This document shows, in pieces, positions 53,171 through 61,915 of a stretch of 64,000 nucleotides of DNA. Position 1 is the stretch's first letter. Every line of letters starts with the position of its first letter. The notes under the pieces were generated by a model. That model had not been told where the DNA came from, made no database searches, and worked only from the letters and a program-made list of their open reading frames with translations. Source of the DNA: JBGTGT01 sp051439375 (GTDB lineage Bacteria; Cyanobacteriota; Cyanobacteriia; Cyanobacteriales; Microcystaceae); assembly GCA_051439375.1 (NCBI GenBank), contig JBFRWB010000195.1, positions 4,791 to 68,790 on the forward strand. Direction: 5' to 3'. The position numbers and the translations under genes are program-made.

Positions 53171-55414
53171 ATGAACGCCACTATCCTCGAATCTCCTAAG
53201 CCCCCACAAGAATTAATCATCCCTAGCTGGCTGACAGATTGTATGGTTCATTATGAATCCTATCCCCACGCTGAAGATGTCGGATTAATTTGTCGCGCCT
53301 TTAACTTTGCGTACCAACTACACGAAGGACAATATCGCAAATCCGGTGAACCCTATATTGCCCATCCCGTCGCTGTTGCTGGACTATTGCGGGATTTAGG
53401 GGGAGATAAAGCCATGATTGCTGCTGGTTTTCTCCATGATGTAGTAGAAGATACCGACGTTACCTCAGATGACATTGAACAACGCTTTGGCCGAGAAGTT
53501 CGTCTCCTAGTAGAAGGCGTTACAAAGTTATCAAAATTTAACTTTTCTAGTAAAACGGAACACCAAGCAGAAAACTTTCGTCGGATGTTTTTGGCAATGG
53601 CCAAGGATATTAGGGTAATTGTGGTGAAATTAGCCGATCGCCTCCACAATATGCGAACCCTCGAACATCTCAAACTAGAAAAACGGGTACGCATCGCCAC
53701 CGAAACTAGGGAAATTTTTGCCCCCTTAGCCAATCGTTTAGGAATATGGCGAGTTAAGTGGGAACTAGAAGACTTATCCTTTAAATACCTTGAACCAAAC
53801 GCCTATCGAAACATTCAGTCCTTAGTCGCAGAAAGACGGGTAGATCGGGAAGTCAGGTTAGAAAAAATCAAAGATTTACTGCGTTATCGCCTCGAAAGTG
53901 TGGGAATTAGCGTAGTAGAACTACAAGGACGACCCAAACATTTGTATGGAATTTATCATAAAATGGAACGGCAAAATAAAGAATTCCACGAAATCTATGA
54001 TATAGCTGCCCTAAGAATCATCGTTAACAGCAACGAAGAATGTTATCGTTCCCTTGCCATCGTTCACGATGCCTTTCGTCCCATTCCGGGGCGATTTAAA
54101 GATTATATAGGGCTTCCCAAACCGAATCGTTATCAATCCCTCCATACCACTGTCGTCGGATTAAACGGCCGTCCCCTAGAAGTACAAATCCGTACTTTAG
54201 AAATGCACCATATTGCCGAATATGGTATCGCCGCCCATTGGAAGTACAAAGAAACAGGGGGATCAGAGTTTGGGGAACTAACCTCAGAAGACGAGAAATT
54301 TACATGGTTACGTCAATTATTAGAATGGCAGAGTGATCTAAAAGATGCTCAAGAATATGTCGATAACTTAAAAGATAATCTCTTTGATGATGATGTTTAT
54401 GTATTCACCCCCCAAGGAGACGTAATTTCCTTGGCCAGAGGAGCAACCCCCGTAGATTTCGCCTATCGTATTCACACAGAAGTCGGTAATCACATGAAAG
54501 GGGCGCGGGTGAATGGCCGTTGGACAGTATTGGATAAACCCCTAGAAAATGGGGACATTGTAGAAATTGTCACCCAAAAGAACGCCCATCCTAGCTTAGA
54601 TTGGTTAAATTTTGTCGTTACCCCTAGCGCACGTCATCGGATTCGTCAGTGGTACAAGCGGTCACGACGAGAGCAGAATATTACCCGTGGCCGGGAGATA
54701 TTAGAAAAAGAATTGGGTAAAAGTGGCTTAGAATCTATCCTCAAGTCAGAAGGAATGCAAACCGTCGCCGAACGCTGTAATTTCCACACCGTTGACGATT
54801 TATTAGCTGCGGTGGGCTACGGAGAAGTCACCCTCAATCAAGTGGTTAATCGTTGGCGAGAAGTCACCGTTACCGAACAAGATCCCACAACCGAAGAACA
54901 AACCACAGAACTTCCCACCTTCAATGATAAAAGTAACGATAAACCCCGAAAAAGTTCCTCCCCTATCGCTGGAATTGAAGGATTGGTCTATTATATTGCT
55001 GGATGCTGTAATCCCCTCCCCGGTGAACCCATTATGGGCATTGTCTCCCGTGGGGCTAAAGGTATTGGGATTCATCGCCAAGGTTGTCCGAATGTGGAGA
55101 ATGTGGAAGGTGATCGCTTAATTCCCGTTCGTTGGAATCCCACCGATAGTAAGGGAAACAGCTTAACCTATCCCGTAGATTTACAAATTGAAGTCTTAGA
55201 CCGTATTGGAGTCTTTAAAGATATATTATTGCGTCTGAGTGATCAAAGTATTAATGTGCGCAATGCAGGGGTGAAAACCAACCCCGGTCAACCCGCCATC
55301 ATTGAACTAACCTTAGATATTCGGGATCATCAGCAACTAGAACAGGTCATGCAGCGAATTCATAAGATGAGTGACATTCTGGATATTCGCCGTGTTCGTC
55401 ATCAAGAAATTTAA
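53171..55414 (+). CDS. Bifunctional (p)ppGpp synthetase/hydrolase, long RSH type
   Basis: This 747-residue Rel/SpoT enzyme makes and breaks the alarmone (p)ppGpp. An HD hydrolase domain (about 30-190) has FLHDVVEDT and RLHNMRTLE. The synthetase domain (about 230-375) has RPKHLYGIYHKM, RFKDYIGLPKPNRYQSLHT and EVQIRT. A TGS domain (about 415-475) has VYVFTPQGDVISL. The C-terminal ACT domain (about 672-745) follows. Both catalytic domains look intact. An RBS is not obvious. A terminator hairpin follows at 55517. Confidence 0.95.
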   Translation: MNATILESPKPPQELIIPSWLTDCMVHYESYPHAEDVGLICRAFNFAYQLHEGQYRKSGEPYIAHPVAVAGLLRDLGGDKAMIAAGFLHDVVEDTDVTSDDIEQRFGREVRLLVEGVTKLSKFNFSSKTEHQAENFRRMFLAMAKDIRVIVVKLADRLHNMRTLEHLKLEKRVRIATETREIFAPLANRLGIWRVKWELEDLSFKYLEPNAYRNIQSLVAERRVDREVRLEKIKDLLRYRLESVGISVVELQGRPKHLYGIYHKMERQNKEFHEIYDIAALRIIVNSNEECYRSLAIVHDAFRPIPGRFKDYIGLPKPNRYQSLHTTVVGLNGRPLEVQIRTLEMHHIAEYGIAAHWKYKETGGSEFGELTSEDEKFTWLRQLLEWQSDLKDAQEYVDNLKDNLFDDDVYVFTPQGDVISLARGATPVDFAYRIHTEVGNHMKGARVNGRWTVLDKPLENGDIVEIVTQKNAHPSLDWLNFVVTPSARHRIRQWYKRSRREQNITRGREILEKELGKSGLESILKSEGMQTVAERCNFHTVDDLLAAVGYGEVTLNQVVNRWREVTVTEQDPTTEEQTTELPTFNDKSNDKPRKSSSPIAGIEGLVYYIAGCCNPLPGEPIMGIVSRGAKGIGIHRQGCPNVENVEGDRLIPVRWNPTDSKGNSLTYPVDLQIEVLDRIGVFKDILLRLSDQSINVRNAGVKTNPGQPAIIELTLDIRDHQQLEQVMQRIHKMSDILDIRRVRHQEI

Positions 55415-55516
55415 GTTCAGTAAAATTTCATTACAAATTATCAATAAATTGCGATTTCTTGCAGCGAAGCTAAAGTCTAATGATAGACTGAAATTAGTAG
55501 ATGCACCCTGATATTT

Positions 55517-55550
55517 ACGGAGAGTCTCTCAAGGGATTCTCCGTTTTTTA
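55517..55550 (+). terminator. Rho-independent terminator after the RSH gene
   Basis: The stem ACGGAGA/TCTCCGT is followed by a run of six T. It lies about 100 bases downstream of the RSH stop codon, on the same strand. Confidence 0.75.
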
Positions 55551-55655
55551 AGATCCAAGTTAAGCAGAAAAGAAAGCGGTTGGACTACCCTTATCTTGTG
55601 TAAAATATTCGTAGCATAATCAGACAAAAACAGGGTATCGTACCCAAAATATTCC

Positions 55656-56942
55656 ATGAAAACCTTTATCATTATTTGGCTTGGCCAATTAGTCTCCCTC
55701 TTAGGGTCGGGTCTCAGTGGATTCGCAGTTGGGGTTTGGGTCTATCAACAAACTAATTCTGTTTCACAGTACACCTTTCTTGGTTTTTTAAGCACGTTAC
55801 CCTTTCTATTATTCGCTCCCCTAGCAGGGATTGCAGCTGACCGATGGAGTCGCCGTCGTTTAATGATTCTCAGCGATAGTATCGCAGCGATTAGTTCTTT
55901 GATCTTGCTTATTCTGTTTGTTACTAGGAACATACAAATTTGGCACATCTATGTCGCTAATTTTGTCAACTTAACAGGGAATACCTTTCAAAGTCCTGCT
56001 TACATTGCTTTAAGTAGTCAATTAGTTCCAGAAGAACAATTAGGCCGTGCGGGGGGTCTCCGACAAATTGCTATAGCAAGCTCTAATTTACTGTCACCGA
56101 TGTTAGCAGGTGTCTTGTTAGTCATTGTCCAACTTCAAGGAATCTTATTAATTGATATAGTGACTTGTTTAATAGCGGTAATTATCTTACTCATCGTTCC
56201 TTTAAATAATCTTCGATCTGCTAGGACAACTTTGCCTCAAAAACAGCTTTCTTCTGGGAAAACTATGTTTTTTGAAGGAATTCAATTCTTAAAAGAGCGC
56301 AGAGAACTATTATGGTTATTCTTATTTTTGATGGGAGCAAATTTTTTAATGGGACTGGTGACTATTTTGTTTACCCCACTGGTTCTTTCTGTAACAACAC
56401 CTAACATCTTAGGCTTTTTACTTTCGTGGGGAGGAATTGGAATGTTACTCGGAGGAGGTGTGATCAGTATAAGAGGAAATAGTCGCCATCCCATCAATGA
56501 TTTGTTAAACTTCACCTTATTGTGTGGTGTGTGCATTTTAGCAGCTGGCTTAAAACCATCTATTGTGCTTTATGGCATCTGTGTTTTTCTCTTTATGTTC
56601 AGTATTGTTATCGTTGATATATCTGGTCAAGTCTTAGTACAGCGAAAGGTTGAACCTTCCTTTCAAGGTCGTATTTTTGCCTTAAAGTCTGCGATGCAAG
56701 CTGGAATGATGTGTTTTGCCTACTTAATGAGTGGATTACTTGCTGATCGGATCTTTGAACCCCTTATGGCAACAGAAGGGTTATTATCAACAACAATTGG
56801 ACAAATCATTGGTACGGGACAAGGCAGGGGAATCGGTCTAATGTTTGCTCTAGCAGGCGGTTTAACGATTTTGGCCACAACCATAGCCTATAACCAGCCT
56901 CGCTTAAGAAATATTGAAAAATTACCCAATTGGAAGTCTTGA
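55656..56942 (+). CDS. MFS transporter (H+ antiporter type)
   Basis: This 428-residue protein has about 12 membrane helices. The N-terminus FIIIWLGQLVSLLGSGLSGFAVG, broken here, and the loop 2-3 signature AGIAADRWSRRRLMI (motif A) are typical of MFS efflux proteins of the DHA3-like branch. The cargo is unknown; relatives export macrolides or siderophore-like compounds. The gene is single and ends three bases before a pair of hairpins that may terminate it. Confidence 0.87.
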   Translation: MKTFIIIWLGQLVSLLGSGLSGFAVGVWVYQQTNSVSQYTFLGFLSTLPFLLFAPLAGIAADRWSRRRLMILSDSIAAISSLILLILFVTRNIQIWHIYVANFVNLTGNTFQSPAYIALSSQLVPEEQLGRAGGLRQIAIASSNLLSPMLAGVLLVIVQLQGILLIDIVTCLIAVIILLIVPLNNLRSARTTLPQKQLSSGKTMFFEGIQFLKERRELLWLFLFLMGANFLMGLVTILFTPLVLSVTTPNILGFLLSWGGIGMLLGGGVISIRGNSRHPINDLLNFTLLCGVCILAAGLKPSIVLYGICVFLFMFSIVIVDISGQVLVQRKVEPSFQGRIFALKSAMQAGMMCFAYLMSGLLADRIFEPLMATEGLLSTTIGQIIGTGQGRGIGLMFALAGGLTILATTIAYNQPRLRNIEKLPNWKS

Positions 56943-56946
56943 CATT

Positions 56947-56988
56947 CCCACGTACCCAAGAAGACGTGGGATTCTTGCTTCTAGCAAG
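56947..56988. repeat. Paired hairpins, possible IS200/IS605-type end
   Basis: The first hairpin is CCCACGT/ACGTGGG and the second CTTGCT/AGCAAG, separated by four bases, in the 60-base gap between convergent genes. The sequence CGTGGGATTCTTG after the first stem resembles right ends of cyanobacterial IS200/IS605 elements as I remember them. It could equally be a two-way terminator. Confidence 0.4.
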
Positions 56989-57005
56989 TGTCAAAACTAA
57001 GATTC

Positions 57006-57824
57006 CTAGCGGCGAACCTGACGGGCAAGAATTGCACCCCCACCAATAATACCTAACGCTAACAGACCAACAACATTAGAAGATTCTGGGATTGGGACGT
57101 CTGCAACCACTTCCAGACTCCAAGAATAGGTCTGCGCAGGTACAATCCCTACGGCATTTCCACCATCATTATCACCTGTATTGGGTACGATTGGATCACT
57201 CAGTAGGTTTTGAGAGGTGAATTGCCAGACACCGATTGCTTGATCGGTTAATTCACCATTGGAAAAACGCCGTATTCTTACATTGCTAAATGTAGCATCG
57301 AAGTTAGTACCAGTTCCTAGGCTGATGTCATAGTTGACCCCTGTTCCATTAGATAGTGTGCTAACGTCAAGGTCAAACTCAAATCGTTCGTTACCCACTT
57401 CTGAAACATAAAAGTTCTTGATAATAGTGGTAGGTGGACCAAAAGCAAAACTTTGAAAACTTGAGGTTACGCCTGCAAACTCAGCAAACCCACCATCTGC
57501 TATACCCCCATTAAATGTATCTGCTGATGACCCTACTGGGGCGACATCAAAAGGCGTAGTCTCAGGTGAACCAGCGAAATCAAAGGAGATTAAGGTATCA
57601 CCACTTACTGTTGAGGTTGACCCGGCATAAAATCTGGCAAAAGGGTCTGTTGTTGTTCCGGTAGAACCAAGAGTAACCAAACCATCTACAGATGATGAAC
57701 CACCGATTCGGTCTCCAATGGTAAAGAATGTTGATGCGCTGGCAGGGGTTGACAGACCTAAAACGGTTACGCTCGTAACTGCTAGTATGGAGCTTAGATA
57801 GGTTAAATTTTTCATACGATTCAC
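57006..57824 (-). CDS. PEP-CTERM sorted exoprotein
   Basis: This 272-residue protein has an N-terminal signal (LTYLSSILAVTSVTVLGLST) and a C-terminal sorting signal: PIPESS, a hydrophobic helix (VVGLLALGIIGGGAIL) and a basic end ARQVRR. Such proteins are recognised by exosortase and sent to the cell surface or biofilm matrix. The middle is rich in Gly/Thr/Asp strands with no catalytic motif. No exosortase gene is in the window. Confidence 0.82.
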   Translation of the reverse strand: MNRMKNLTYLSSILAVTSVTVLGLSTPASASTFFTIGDRIGGSSSVDGLVTLGSTGTTTDPFARFYAGSTSTVSGDTLISFDFAGSPETTPFDVAPVGSSADTFNGGIADGGFAEFAGVTSSFQSFAFGPPTTIIKNFYVSEVGNERFEFDLDVSTLSNGTGVNYDISLGTGTNFDATFSNVRIRRFSNGELTDQAIGVWQFTSQNLLSDPIVPNTGDNDGGNAVGIVPAQTYSWSLEVVADVPIPESSNVVGLLALGIIGGGAILARQVRR

Positions 57825-58050
57825 TAACTATTTAGTCTTAAAAAATGGATAATTGTGTAAGGTGACATGGATTTGAGCCAACTACTTACACAAATTTACT
57901 TGGACAAGACAAAGTTTAACGGTAAGCTTTCTAAAATAGCAAGTATCGTTTTAGTATTTTTTAAGGTTGTTCCTTCAAGATTCGTTCTTAAATCTTAACA
58001 ATTCTCATTAAAGCATTAATTTAAGACTTTTTTTATTTTTTAGCCATGAC
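57825..58050. other. Spacer upstream of the PEP-CTERM gene
   Basis: AT-rich sequence with no gene; the PEP-CTERM promoter should lie here. Confidence 0.3.
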
Positions 58051-58086
58051 AAAACCTACGCCTCTTTGGATGGTTCAAGGCGTAGG
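58051..58086 (-). terminator. Rho-independent terminator after the porin gene
   Basis: On the minus strand, the stem CCTACGCC/GGCGTAGG with a 16-base loop is followed by TTTT, 39 bases after the porin stop codon. Confidence 0.7.
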
Positions 58087-58124
58087 AGTGTTAGTAAACT
58101 GTAGAGTGAATTACCCGATCACAC

Positions 58125-59882
58125 TTAGAACTTAAAAGTGGTTCGTAAGACCCCAACCCAAATAGAGGGGTTACGACTATTATGGTCGGGATTGAGAATT
58201 ACATAAGCACCGGGGGTGATTAAGATATTCTTGGAAACAGGGTATTTGTAGGCTGCCTCAACAATGTAGGACGCATTTTGATCTTGGGCAACAAAATCAC
58301 CCACGGCAACTTGGTCAACCCGGCCAGCACGGGGCAATAACCCACCATTGACGTTAACAATTGCCCCTTCTTTGAAAACATCAAGGAAAGATGCACCCAC
58401 GTTCCATGTCCAGTAGTCGGCCCCAAGGGAATTACCTGTATTTTGACGGAGATCCTTAGCCGTTGCTAAAGCGTAACCCCCCCAACCACTGAGGTTGATA
58501 CTATCAAAGATTTGCCATGTGGCTTGAACCCCATAGCTATCCCGAACCCCTCGATCGCTACCATAGGTTCGCCAAGGATTAGATCCTAAACGGCGGCTTC
58601 CCGTTGAACCGGTGTAGTTAGCACTGGTAAAGTAGCTGTGCAAATAGATGAAGTTGACGTTAAAGTTATCTCCTTCGTAACCAATCTGTGTCCCAGCACT
58701 GTATTCACCATTGAATAAGCCAGAGCCTTCTGATGGATCATTCGCATCACCTGCTAAGTAAGCGGCTGCAACATAAAAACCATCAAAGTCGTATTTGAAA
58801 CCAGCCCCTGCGCCTTCAGGCCCCCGTAGGGTAAGAGGATTACGACGACTGAAACGGGATAATGCCCCTGTGTCACTACTCTCCATGTAAGGATTGGTGG
58901 GATCAAAAATATCATCAATATCCAATCCAGTTGTCCCTATATATCCCGTAAAGTTTGAGATTCTGAAGCGATAATAAAGGTCTTGAAGACGAGCATTATT
59001 ATCACTACCACCATCCCAAGCCAGACGAGCCATATCAGTCCCCGTACTGTTGTAGTTCGGGGTGTTAGCTGCCTGAATCCGTGTCCGCAGGCGATCGCTT
59101 CCAGTGAAACTGGTATCAAAGTTGAGACGAATCCGATTAGATAGGGTTGTTTGATCAGCATCACTGAGGGTTCGATTTCCGCCAATGTCTTCGCCAAAGT
59201 TGTCAACTCTATCCCACTCCTGACTATCAAGGGCAAATGCACCTGATGCGTCGGTAACCGCAAAGATAGCAGTAGCGTTTAACTTAGTCGTGGTGGAAAA
59301 TTGATGGTCTTCGAGGAAGGATACACGAGATTCGAGGTTATCCATCCGTGCGCCGAGTGCCGCTAATTCAGCTTGAAATTCTTCAACCAGACGTTTGAGT
59401 CTATCAATGTCTTCTTGTAAAACGGCTACGTTTTCTTGAATTAAACGCTCCATTACGTTCATACAAGCGTTTAAACCGGCGGCAAATTCCCAACGGGTTA
59501 AGGCGCGGTTTCCTCGGAAGGTACGATCGGGATAACCAACAATACAACCGTAACGTTCCACAAGGCTGCGTAAAGCTTCATAAGCCCATGCGGTGGGTTC
59601 TACATCCCGTAACTCAGAAACGCTCGTTACTTGGGACATGGAATCACCGTTAGAGGTGTTCATGAACCCTGCTTGCTGACGACTTTTAATAATACTGAGG
59701 GCTTCATCTGAGGAGGCCATTTGTGGGGTCGCTTGGGCTAACAGGGGGTTAGCATCAGAGAAAGTCTGAGAAGAAAAGGTTTCTTCAAGGGTAGGAGCAG
59801 CGATCGCTGCTTGAGAGGCTAAAAACGAGATACCTACCGCAGCAGGTACAGCTTTTAGTAAATTCCAAATGGGTTTTGACAT
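58125..59882 (-). CDS. SLH-domain porin (iron/carbohydrate-selective OprB type)
   Basis: This outer-membrane porin has about 585 residues. It has a signal peptide (about 1-29), an SLH motif (ALRSLVERYGCIVGYPDRTF) that binds peptidoglycan polysaccharide, a coiled coil (about 140-195, QENVAVLQEDIDRLKRLVEE), and a C-terminal OprB-like barrel ending VLRTTFKF with the terminal aromatic residue. Relatives in cyanobacteria mediate uptake of iron or small solutes. I chose the ATG at 59882 over the GTG five codons upstream because GAGG is placed well before it. A truncated paralogue lies directly upstream. Confidence 0.9.
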   Translation of the reverse strand: MSKPIWNLLKAVPAAVGISFLASQAAIAAPTLEETFSSQTFSDANPLLAQATPQMASSDEALSIIKSRQQAGFMNTSNGDSMSQVTSVSELRDVEPTAWAYEALRSLVERYGCIVGYPDRTFRGNRALTRWEFAAGLNACMNVMERLIQENVAVLQEDIDRLKRLVEEFQAELAALGARMDNLESRVSFLEDHQFSTTTKLNATAIFAVTDASGAFALDSQEWDRVDNFGEDIGGNRTLSDADQTTLSNRIRLNFDTSFTGSDRLRTRIQAANTPNYNSTGTDMARLAWDGGSDNNARLQDLYYRFRISNFTGYIGTTGLDIDDIFDPTNPYMESSDTGALSRFSRRNPLTLRGPEGAGAGFKYDFDGFYVAAAYLAGDANDPSEGSGLFNGEYSAGTQIGYEGDNFNVNFIYLHSYFTSANYTGSTGSRRLGSNPWRTYGSDRGVRDSYGVQATWQIFDSINLSGWGGYALATAKDLRQNTGNSLGADYWTWNVGASFLDVFKEGAIVNVNGGLLPRAGRVDQVAVGDFVAQDQNASYIVEAAYKYPVSKNILITPGAYVILNPDHNSRNPSIWVGVLRTTFKF

Positions 59883-60128
59883 GGTATCAATCCTCACACC
59901 TAAATATAAAATGGATTGAGTTTACAACTTAACGTAAGATTTCCTTACTTTCACTCCTAGGATAGCAGGATTTTTGAGAAATGAACAAGCTAATCTTTGC
60001 CAGATATGGGGCAAGAGGGGGGGAAACCCTGCTTCCTTTCCATCTAATGTAAGCTTACTGAATATCTTATGGTTTTTCGGTTAAGTTAAGGTTAAGTTTT
60101 CCAGAAGACTCATCTTGATGTCTTAGAA

Positions 60129-60341
60129 TTAGGGACGGTCAGGGAAACCAGCCGTAGGATGATTGGGTTGGATAAAGTTGCGTAAGGTTGTATCCATCCA
60201 AGGGGTGGATTTTACATTCTGCAATTCTGAGGAGAGACTTTCTTTTAGGTTAAATGTAGCGATCGCTGATTGAGAGGTGACAAAGGCAATTCCTACCACA
60301 ACCGGCACAGCTTTTAGTAAATTCAACATGGATTTTGACAT
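60129..60341 (-). pseudogene. Truncated porin paralogue (signal peptide plus SLH fragment)
   Basis: This 70-residue frame starts MSKSMLNLLKAVPVVVGIAF, closely matching the porin signal peptide, and ends with a short SLH-like stretch HPTAGFPDRP. Coiled coil and barrel are absent. The upstream DNA also matches the porin promoter region (gagtttacaacttaacgtaa in both). It is either a decayed duplicate or a very small secreted protein. Confidence 0.65.
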
Positions 60342-60453
60342 GATATTAATCTTTACACTTAAACGAAATTGGATGGAGTTTACAACTTAACGTAAAATCG
60401 ACGTTCTTTCATCTTGATTAATAATTGTCTGTTCAGATTAAAACTAAACTATC

Positions 60454-61083
60454 ATGCCTTATAGTGAGTTCACTTTAGCCAAAGTCAAAGAAAAGTTCCA
60501 GTTGAAAACGGTGGAGAGAGTTGGTATTTTCTCAGATGTTCCCGACTTGGCGGCCAGTACCTTGTTGGTTGATATTCTTTCCTATCATCAGCCAATTGCA
60601 CAGGGAAGTAATAGCGAAAAAGCTCGTTCTGAATTGATTATTGCACCTATATTAGTAGATTTGCGTCGCCAACTCCACGAGCAAATCAATTTATTTTCAG
60701 GCGTTGATTTTACAGTAGATGAGACTCAAGGGTTAAATGGCGTTTGTGACTTTATTATTACTAAATCCCCAGAAATCTTGGTAGTTACTGCACCTGTGAT
60801 TACAGTAGTAGAGGCAAAAAAAGAAAATATTAATTCAGGGTTAGGACAATGTGCATCGGAAATGATAGCGGCTCAGATTTTTAACCAACAAAGTCAAGAA
60901 AAGTTAGAAGAAGATTTCGTTAACATTAACGCAATTTATGGAGTGGTCACAACTGGAAGCATTTGGCAATTTCTCAAGTTGCAAGACCGAACATTAACGA
61001 TTGATTTAAGGGAATATTACCTTCAAGATGTTAATAAAATTCTAGGTATTCTAGCGAGGAGTGTCTCTGGTGATGACATCTAA
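60454..61083 (+). CDS. PD-(D/E)XK-like hypothetical protein
   Basis: This 209-residue protein has a pattern of the PD-(D/E)XK nuclease fold: ELIIAPILVDLRRQL (helix with Glu), GVCDFIITKSPE (Asp), and ITVVEAKKENINSGLGQCASEM (E-x-K, broken here), with a following helix. Relatives are common in cyanobacteria and are often annotated as hypothetical or restriction-like. No methylase is adjacent. It converges with a Uma2-family gene. Function is unknown. Confidence 0.65.
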   Translation: MPYSEFTLAKVKEKFQLKTVERVGIFSDVPDLAASTLLVDILSYHQPIAQGSNSEKARSELIIAPILVDLRRQLHEQINLFSGVDFTVDETQGLNGVCDFIITKSPEILVVTAPVITVVEAKKENINSGLGQCASEMIAAQIFNQQSQEKLEEDFVNINAIYGVVTTGSIWQFLKLQDRTLTIDLREYYLQDVNKILGILARSVSGDDI

Positions 61084-61128
61084 CTTTCCTACAACTAACG
61101 GCTCTTTTTCTTTAGTTTCTATTAAACA

Positions 61129-61794
61129 CTACTCAATATCTGATAAGTCAACCCCTAAATCTCTTAATCTTTGTGCTAACCTTTCAGCCCGTTGTTCTTG
61201 TATTTGGGCTGATTCTTCTAAGGTAGGAACTAATTGACTTTGAGGGGTAAAAAACCTTAACTGAGATTGATAGATCCCTAAATATAATCCTAACTGCTCA
61301 CTCCATAACCATCCTTGTTCGTTGGGCGTAATTACTTCATATTTTCCATTGATTAAATAAAACCCTTGAAATTCTAAGGTTTTAGGATCAAACCAATAAT
61401 AATTGGGGGTACGGAAAATATCCTGATAAATCTCTTTTTTTAAACCTCTATCAGTATCTGCTGTTGAATCAGAGAGAATTTCAATAATTAAATGGGGATA
61501 TTTTCCATCTTCTTCCCAAACAACCCAACTGTTACGGGGTTTTCTTTCTACTCCCAACACCACAAAAAAGTCAGGGCCACGAAAATATTCCGATTTCCGT
61601 TGACGGGGACTGTAATAAATGGTTAAGTTGCCAAAGGCATAAAAATCTTGCCGTTCTTTCCATAATAATTCTAATGATTGAATCAAAAGCATCAATTGAC
61701 GCAGATGCAGTTCACTTTCCATTGGGGGTTCGTCACTGAATAGGTTACTCTCTGGAAAGATAACATCTTTGGGAATATCTTGGGCTAAGGTCAT
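61129..61794 (-). CDS. Uma2-family restriction-like endonuclease (DUF820)
   Basis: This 221-residue protein matches the Uma2/DUF820 family, which has a PD-(D/E)XK fold. Typical stretches are FRGPDFFVVLGVE, with the family aspartate, and HLIIEILSDSTADTDRGLKKEIYQ (broken here), with the E-x-L-S and K/R site. The C-terminal ~35 residues are a Glu/Arg/Gln coiled coil (EERAQRLAQRLRDLG-like). The family is greatly expanded in cyanobacteria; its role is unresolved. Confidence 0.82.
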   Translation of the reverse strand: MTLAQDIPKDVIFPESNLFSDEPPMESELHLRQLMLLIQSLELLWKERQDFYAFGNLTIYYSPRQRKSEYFRGPDFFVVLGVERKPRNSWVVWEEDGKYPHLIIEILSDSTADTDRGLKKEIYQDIFRTPNYYWFDPKTLEFQGFYLINGKYEVITPNEQGWLWSEQLGLYLGIYQSQLRFFTPQSQLVPTLEESAQIQEQRAERLAQRLRDLGVDLSDIE

Positions 61795-61915
61795 GGTTTT
61801 TTCAGGACTCGTTGGGGTAATGCTTTTATTTTAGAAGTTTTCTCAGCTTTCTCTCAACATAAGATCAAAACTTGTTATAACATGAGGAGTAAATTGGGCA
61901 AATACGGGGCAACCA

